In this document: piece by piece, positions 33,049 through 37,209 of the stretch
Layout: every line of letters starts with the position of its first letter
Position numbering within the stretch: position 1 is the stretch's first letter
Source of the DNA: Gammaproteobacteria bacterium
Lineage (GTDB): Bacteria > Pseudomonadota > Gammaproteobacteria > Pseudomonadales > Azotimanducaceae
Direction: 5' to 3'
Length of the DNA: 37,209 nt
Assembly: GCA_028821125.1 (NCBI GenBank)
Contig: JAPPHD010000100.1
Location: 1-37,209 of the forward strand
Translations under genes and position numbers: made by a program
Notes under the pieces: generated by a model
What the model was told of the DNA's origin: nothing
The model's database searches: none
The model's input: the letters and a program-made list of their open reading frames with translations, nothing else

Positions 33049-34776
33049 CTAAAGCGGCTCCGTCTCCAGCACGACGTCGTCGCGGTTGCCTGTCATCTCC
33101 CAGCGAATCAGCGACATGGGGATCGTGCCCGATGACAGGAATTCGTCGATGAAGTCACGGATCACGAAGTCGTCGCCCAGCGCCTGGGCCTGCTCCCGGA
33201 ACAGCTTCATGAAGTAGGCCTTGCCGGCGACGACGTTGCTGCTGTGGAAACCGCCGGGGTTGCGCAGGTTCGACTGCATTTCGAACCAGACCATGCGCTC
33301 GTCCGGGCGCGACCATCCCCGCGGCATGATCTGCGCGCAGAGGTGACGGGCCTCGGTGAGGTCGATCTCGTTGGCGTGCATCTTCAGGTCCGGGATGCCA
33401 AGGCTCATGTGGGAGGCGTTCATCAGGTACTCCATCTCCCTTCCGTTGCGCGGCCGCCCGTCGAGAACGCCCGCCTGCATGAGCAGTTCCTCGAGCGCGA
33501 CCGCCCAGCCTTCCAGGCGCATCGAGCCCATGTTGAAACGCCGCCCGGCGCTGCGTATCGGGCTCCGGGTCAGACGTTCCTGGCGCTGGTAGTCGAGCAT
33601 GTGGCCGATGTACTCGTGGGCCTCCCCCGGCAGGATCTCGCGCTGGCGCACCTTGGTATCGATGCTCGAGTTCTCCGGAAGCAGCCAATCGGCCACCGAG
33701 TCGTCGAGTTCGCCGGTGGCCCCCCGGCCGCCGTGCGCGTAGTAATCGGCCGGGTTCACCCAGTCGTCGACGGTCATCAACTCCTCGTCGCGCAGGAAAT
33801 CGACCACCCGGTGCAAGGCTTCGCGCATGCTTTCGTGCCAGGATTTCTCGGACATCGACACCTTCAGGGGCGGCAGGCGCCTGTTCCTGTTTTCCTCGAG
33901 CTTCAGGAAGGTGATGATGCGGTCGTACTCCCGCTCGATGATCTGGTTGGTTTCCTCCCACCCCCAGGGCGAGAGCTGGACATTGCGCATCCACCAGTCG
34001 TAGTTGTCCTTGCCGAGGCCGGCATTGGGCGCCATGTCGGCCTTGTTGGCCTGAATCCACTGGCGATATTCCTCGACGGACGCGGCGGCGCGCCGGGCAG
34101 CGTCTGCGAGATCGGGATAGCCTGCCGCCAGCATTTCGGCGGCTTCTTCGAACAACTGACGCTCCTCGATGAAGTTGCGCACGGCAAATTCCGCGTAGTC
34201 GGCCACCGGTTCGCTCAGGTTCTCCCGCGCCTGTGCGTAGATTCCCGGTATGCCTTCGAGCGTTCGGCGCAACGCCTTCTGCTGATCGGCCGCAAGTGAC
34301 AGGGGCCTGTCCGCATCGTCGGACGGGTCCGGACCGTCGTCGGAAAAGCCGAACAGGTCGTAGACGGGCCCGAAGAAATCGGGCGCGTTGATGCTCGCGC
34401 CGGCATCGCCCTCGAACATGGAGTAGAAACCGGGATCGCGGGACCAGGGCCTGTGCTCCCTGTGGTGGAACTCGAGCGCGTTCATTTCCGCGCGGACCAG
34501 GTGATGATCCACCTGTTGCCACACCGGCCAACCCGTCGTGTCGATTGCCGCCAGTTCCGTCTGAAACACCTTGAGGCCCCGGTACTGGTCTGCCATCGCG
34601 GCTTTGCTGTAGTCCGGAATGCCCCCGTTGATTCTCGCCTGCTGGAATTCGCGGAATTCAAAGAACAGGTCGACCAGATCGTCATAACTGTCGCCGGCAG
34701 CGGCAATGGGGGGACTCGTCAGGGCGCAACAAGCAAGCAGAAGAACAGGCAGGATTGTCGTTTTGAGGTTGTTCAT
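33049..34776 (-). CDS. Exported DUF885-family putative metallohydrolase
   Basis: About 575 residues from ATG 34776, with a signal peptide (MNNLKTTILPVLLLACCALT, cleavage near IAAAG); ATG 34791 would add five residues. The DUF885 pattern shows as FFEFREFQQARINGGIPDYS near the N-terminus, PGEAHEYIGHML (His387, Glu388, His392) and EGWAVALEELLMQAG. The zinc motif of this family usually reads HEAxPGHH; here it is one residue shorter, HEYIGH, so metal geometry may differ. DUF885 proteins resemble gluzincin-type peptidases, but few have known substrates. It follows the amidohydrolase gene by 48 nt on the same strand, so the two are probably co-transcribed and may act on related peptides in different compartments. 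Confidence 0.85.
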   Translation of the reverse strand: MNNLKTTILPVLLLACCALTSPPIAAAGDSYDDLVDLFFEFREFQQARINGGIPDYSKAAMADQYRGLKVFQTELAAIDTTGWPVWQQVDHHLVRAEMNALEFHHREHRPWSRDPGFYSMFEGDAGASINAPDFFGPVYDLFGFSDDGPDPSDDADRPLSLAADQQKALRRTLEGIPGIYAQARENLSEPVADYAEFAVRNFIEERQLFEEAAEMLAAGYPDLADAARRAAASVEEYRQWIQANKADMAPNAGLGKDNYDWWMRNVQLSPWGWEETNQIIEREYDRIITFLKLEENRNRRLPPLKVSMSEKSWHESMREALHRVVDFLRDEELMTVDDWVNPADYYAHGGRGATGELDDSVADWLLPENSSIDTKVRQREILPGEAHEYIGHMLDYQRQERLTRSPIRSAGRRFNMGSMRLEGWAVALEELLMQAGVLDGRPRNGREMEYLMNASHMSLGIPDLKMHANEIDLTEARHLCAQIMPRGWSRPDERMVWFEMQSNLRNPGGFHSSNVVAGKAYFMKLFREQAQALGDDFVIRDFIDEFLSSGTIPMSLIRWEMTGNRDDVVLETEPL

Positions 34777-34824
34777 GGCTGATCCGATCATTGAGCCGCT
34801 GGCGGCTCGGGTTGCGGGTGGTGC

Positions 34825-36078
34825 TCAGAAGTACAGGTCAAAGAAGTCTTCCACGCCTTCGTTGGGCCCGAGATTGACGAGGCGGCCGTCCTTCATCACC
34901 AGCCGAACGTCGCGAACGGCGGAGATGTCGGCCAGCGGGTCGCTCCCCAGCACCGCCAGGTCCGCCAGCTTGCCGGCTTCGATGGTGCCCAGGTCGCCGG
35001 CGAGCTCACAGAGGTCGGCGGATGTCCGGGTCGCCGCGATCAGGGCGTCCATTTCGGGCATGCCCACCTTGACCATGCATTCGAGTTCCCGCTTGTTGAA
35101 TTCCGCGATGGGACTCGAATCGCTGCCGCAGGCGATCTTGACACCGGCGCGCATGGCTTTCCGCACGCTCTCCCGGTGCTGGGCCGCCGCGCCGCGGGCC
35201 TTCCTTATCTGGAAATCCGGCAACGAGTCGATCCATTCGTCGTCCTGGGTACAACTGATGGTCGGAACGTAGAAGGCATCGCGTTCCAGGATCATGGCAA
35301 CCGCTTCATCGTCGAGAAAACCGTGTTCGATGGTGTCGGCGCCGCCGCGCAGCGCCGTCTTGACCCCGCCGAGCCCCCAGGTGTGCACGGCCACCCGCTT
35401 GTCCTTGGCGTGCGCGACTTCGGTGGCCGCCTCGATCTCCTCCAGCGTGAACTGGGACTCCTCCATGGTCTCCCCCTCGGTCATGATGCCGCCGGTGACC
35501 ATGAGCTTGATCTGGTCGGCCCCGAATTTCAGGTTCTGGCGCACGGCCTTGCGCATCTCCCAGGGGCCGTCGATCTCCAGCGCGCCCAGCGTGCCGTGGC
35601 CGTGGCCGCCCGTGATGGATATCCCCCTGGTGCAGACGGTGAGCCGCGGGCCCTGCATCACGCCCTTTTCGAAAGCGCGCTTCCACGCCACGTCGACGAA
35701 CCCGTCCTCGCCGACGCAACGGACCCCGGTGACGCCCACGCGCAGCGCGTCCATCGCATTGCGGCCGGCCCGGATCGTGTAGTCGGTGAGCGCTTCCGTC
35801 TCCAGGTAGTTGTGAGGATCGGGAATCAGGTCGCCCATGTGCGCATGCACGTCCCACATGCCGGGCAGCAGGTAGCCGCCCGCAAGGTCGATCCAGCGCG
35901 AGCCGTCGGGGAGTGCCACCGGCTGCAAGCCGGCGCCGGGGGTAACGCCCGCGGGCGGCACGAACGCGCCCTCACCCACCGCCGTTATACGGTTGCCCTC
36001 TACCGTCACCGTGCTGTCCGCCAGGGGCGGAGCGCCCGTGCAGGGGATGACCGTGCAGTTGCCGAGAATGGTTTTCAT
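34825..36078 (-). CDS. Metal-dependent amidohydrolase, prolidase-like subgroup
   Basis: About 417 residues from ATG 36078 (MKTILGNCTVIPC); no signal peptide, so cytoplasmic. The amidohydrolase-superfamily metal site is complete: DVHAHMG (His78, His80), the bridging Lys in DQIKLMVTGG, VHTWG, IEHGF and Asp in CGSDSSP. The SITGGHGHG stretch and overall pattern match the subgroup that contains imidazolonepropionase-like prolidases and Xaa-Lys/Arg carboxypeptidases. It probably hydrolyses a dipeptide or N-acyl amino acid. It is the first gene of a two-gene - strand unit with the DUF885 gene, and diverges from the SDR-like gene. Confidence 0.88.
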   Translation of the reverse strand: MKTILGNCTVIPCTGAPPLADSTVTVEGNRITAVGEGAFVPPAGVTPGAGLQPVALPDGSRWIDLAGGYLLPGMWDVHAHMGDLIPDPHNYLETEALTDYTIRAGRNAMDALRVGVTGVRCVGEDGFVDVAWKRAFEKGVMQGPRLTVCTRGISITGGHGHGTLGALEIDGPWEMRKAVRQNLKFGADQIKLMVTGGIMTEGETMEESQFTLEEIEAATEVAHAKDKRVAVHTWGLGGVKTALRGGADTIEHGFLDDEAVAMILERDAFYVPTISCTQDDEWIDSLPDFQIRKARGAAAQHRESVRKAMRAGVKIACGSDSSPIAEFNKRELECMVKVGMPEMDALIAATRTSADLCELAGDLGTIEAGKLADLAVLGSDPLADISAVRDVRLVMKDGRLVNLGPNEGVEDFFDLYF

Positions 36079-36388
36079 GCCAGCCCACCCGATCCGGGTT
36101 CTTCGTTCAGCCGGTTGTCTCTGCAAGTGACCTGGCCATCAGCCTCTGTTTTCCCGGTTGTCATCGGTCAAGCCTCCCGGTTCCAAGCGTCGCGTTCCCG
36201 TCGGGTCCGCACCGTTCGCACTCGCAGGAACACCTGCAGTTCCAGGGCGCAAGTTCGGAAAGGTGCGGCTAGTAGCCCCGAATCGCGGTTTGGACCGACA
36301 AAGAAAATAAAATATACAATCGCTCCAAACCGTCGGCAACGACACCGTCGCGGCGTCTTTTCAACCGCACATCTGGAGGATCTTTTAC
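36079..36388. other. Divergent intergenic region between amidohydrolase and SDR-like genes
   Basis: 310 nt without a gene. The half near the SDR-like gene holds the promoter motif at 36291-36320. The half near the amidohydrolase is GC-rich, and no clear promoter for that strand is visible; GGGTGGG lies near its start codon as a ribosome site. Confidence 0.6.
36291..36320 (+). promoter_or_regulatory. Promoter candidate of the SDR-like gene, identical 15-nt core to the TonB receptor promoter
   Basis: TGGACC (36291-36296), an 18-nt gap and TACAAT (36315-36320). The core AATAAAATATACAAT (36306-36320) matches 3284-3298 exactly over 15 nt, and the TGGAC box is at almost the same distance. It lies 69 nt before the start codon. 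Confidence 0.5.
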
Positions 36389-37135
36389 ATGAGCGAACAA
36401 CGGGTTGCATTGGTCACCGGATCCGCCACCGGCCTTGGTGCGCGGATCGTGCGCAGTTTTGCCGACAGGGGATTCGGCGTGGTTGTCAACCATCTCTTCG
36501 ACAACGAGGCCGATTCCTTGAGGGAGGAGATTTCCCGGGAGCACGGCGCCGATGCGGTTCTCACCTGCCAGGCCGACGTGGCCGACCGCGCCCAGGTACA
36601 GGCGATGTACGGGGAAACGATCCGGAATTTCGGCAGGGTCGACGTGCTCGTCAACTGCGCCGGGATCAACCTCGACGCCCCGTTCATGGAAATCACCGAC
36701 GAGTCCTGGGACGCGGTGATTTCCGCACACCTGAAAGGGCACTTCGTCTGCGGCCAGGAGTTCGTCAATCACAATCCCGACCGGGACGGGGTCATTATCA
36801 ATCTGGGCGCCGCCGCCGGTTCCATCGGCCGCAGGAACGGCGCCAATTTCTGCGCCGCCAAGGCCGGCGTGATCGTATTGACCAAGTGCATGGCGCTTGA
36901 ACTGGCGCCGCGCATCCGGGTGAATTGCCTGGTGCCCGGCTCCGTCCAGACCCGCGAGGTCATCGACCGCTACGACCTGGAAACCCCGGAAGGCCTTGAG
37001 AAGGAACTGGCCACCCTGCCCCTGGGCCGGCTCGGCGAGTTCGAGGACATCACCCACATGGTGCACTGCATCGTGGACGCGAAGTTCACCACCGGGGCCA
37101 AGTTCTACGTCAACGGCGGCCAGTACATGCACTGA
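36389..37135 (+). CDS. Short-chain dehydrogenase/reductase (SDR) fold protein lacking catalytic residues
   Basis: 248 residues, the normal classical-SDR length. GGAGG lies about 10 nt before ATG 36389. The cofactor motif TGSATGLG and NCAG are intact, as are PGSVQT and the C-terminal FYVNGGQYMH, so the fold and nucleotide binding look sound. Against the FabG-type tetrad Asn-Ser-Tyr-Lys, it reads His114 (SAHLKG), Ala141 (NLGAAAG), Phe154 and Lys158 (NFCAAK). Loss of both the Ser and the Tyr should abolish ordinary oxidoreductase activity. It might be a non-redox SDR, a sensor of NAD(P)H or a partner subunit. The reading frame is uninterrupted, so it is not simply decayed. No partner gene is visible downstream before the window ends. 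Confidence 0.88.
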   Translation: MSEQRVALVTGSATGLGARIVRSFADRGFGVVVNHLFDNEADSLREEISREHGADAVLTCQADVADRAQVQAMYGETIRNFGRVDVLVNCAGINLDAPFMEITDESWDAVISAHLKGHFVCGQEFVNHNPDRDGVIINLGAAAGSIGRRNGANFCAAKAGVIVLTKCMALELAPRIRVNCLVPGSVQTREVIDRYDLETPEGLEKELATLPLGRLGEFEDITHMVHCIVDAKFTTGAKFYVNGGQYMH

Positions 37136-37155
37136 ACGAGGCGAACTAGCCTTCC

Positions 37156-37209
37156 CGGCGGCTCGGCGGCTCGGCGGCTCGGCGGCTCGGCGGCTCGGCG
37201 GCTCGGCGG
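37156..37209. repeat. 8-bp tandem repeat CGGCGGCT at the window edge
   Basis: CGGCGGCT is repeated nearly seven times (54 nt) and is still running at the last base, so its full length is unknown. It starts 21 nt after the SDR-like stop codon. Confidence 0.93.

Overview
The window is about 37.2 kb of high-GC DNA with dense, mostly bacterial-style operons. It carries a TonB-dependent receptor, three lipoprotein-type signal peptides and many Sec signal peptides, so the host is a Gram-negative bacterium. A proteobacterium is most likely, and the gene mix resembles marine or host-associated gammaproteobacteria, but that placement is inference. I see no rRNA, tRNA, CRISPR array, phage genes or intact insertion sequence.

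Layout. (1) 0.1-13.25 kb, all on the + strand: six exported paralogues of the M24 'pita-bread' (Xaa-Pro aminopeptidase/creatinase) family, with a sodium:solute symporter and a TonB-dependent receptor. Only one paralogue (7415-8797) keeps all five metal ligands of the fold; the other five have lost several. A 176-bp hairpin-rich element bounded by 21-bp inverted repeats sits inside this operon. (2) 13.3-20.8 kb, - strand: a probable operon of a proline-racemase-family enzyme (Cys/Cys), a GntR/FCD regulator, a second proline-racemase-family enzyme (Ser/Cys), a CocE/X-Pro dipeptidyl-peptidase-type lipoprotein, an MFS transporter and a zinc-free MDR reductase. A semialdehyde dehydrogenase of the alpha-ketoglutarate-semialdehyde type diverges from it at 20.99 kb, followed by a scrap of a VOC/glyoxalase gene. 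(3) 22.5-25.3 kb: a HipBA-type toxin/antitoxin pair with an AT-rich operator region, and a divergent CmcJ/NvfI-family oxygenase-like gene. (4) 25.35-32.7 kb, - strand: a complete peptide-type ABC importer operon (binding protein, two permeases, two ATPases) with an Asp/Glu/hydantoin-racemase-like gene and an M29/NicX-superfamily gene inside it. (5) 33.0-36.1 kb, - strand: an exported DUF885 protein and a prolidase-type amidohydrolase. (6) 36.4-37.1 kb, + strand: a short-chain dehydrogenase-like protein lacking three of its four catalytic residues; the window ends in an 8-bp tandem repeat.

Working model (inference): much of the window suits capture and breakdown of proline- or hydroxyproline-containing peptides. 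There are outer-membrane, sodium-coupled, MFS and ABC transport genes, several Xaa-Pro-type hydrolase folds, hydroxyproline epimerase-type enzymes and the last dehydrogenase of the hydroxyproline-to-alpha-ketoglutarate route. The two middle enzymes of that route (D-hydroxyproline dehydrogenase and the pyrroline-carboxylate deaminase) are not in the window. The most unusual items are the array of degenerate secreted M24 paralogues, the structured inverted-repeat element, the catalytically stripped SDR, and a 15-nt promoter motif shared exactly by genes 33 kb apart.
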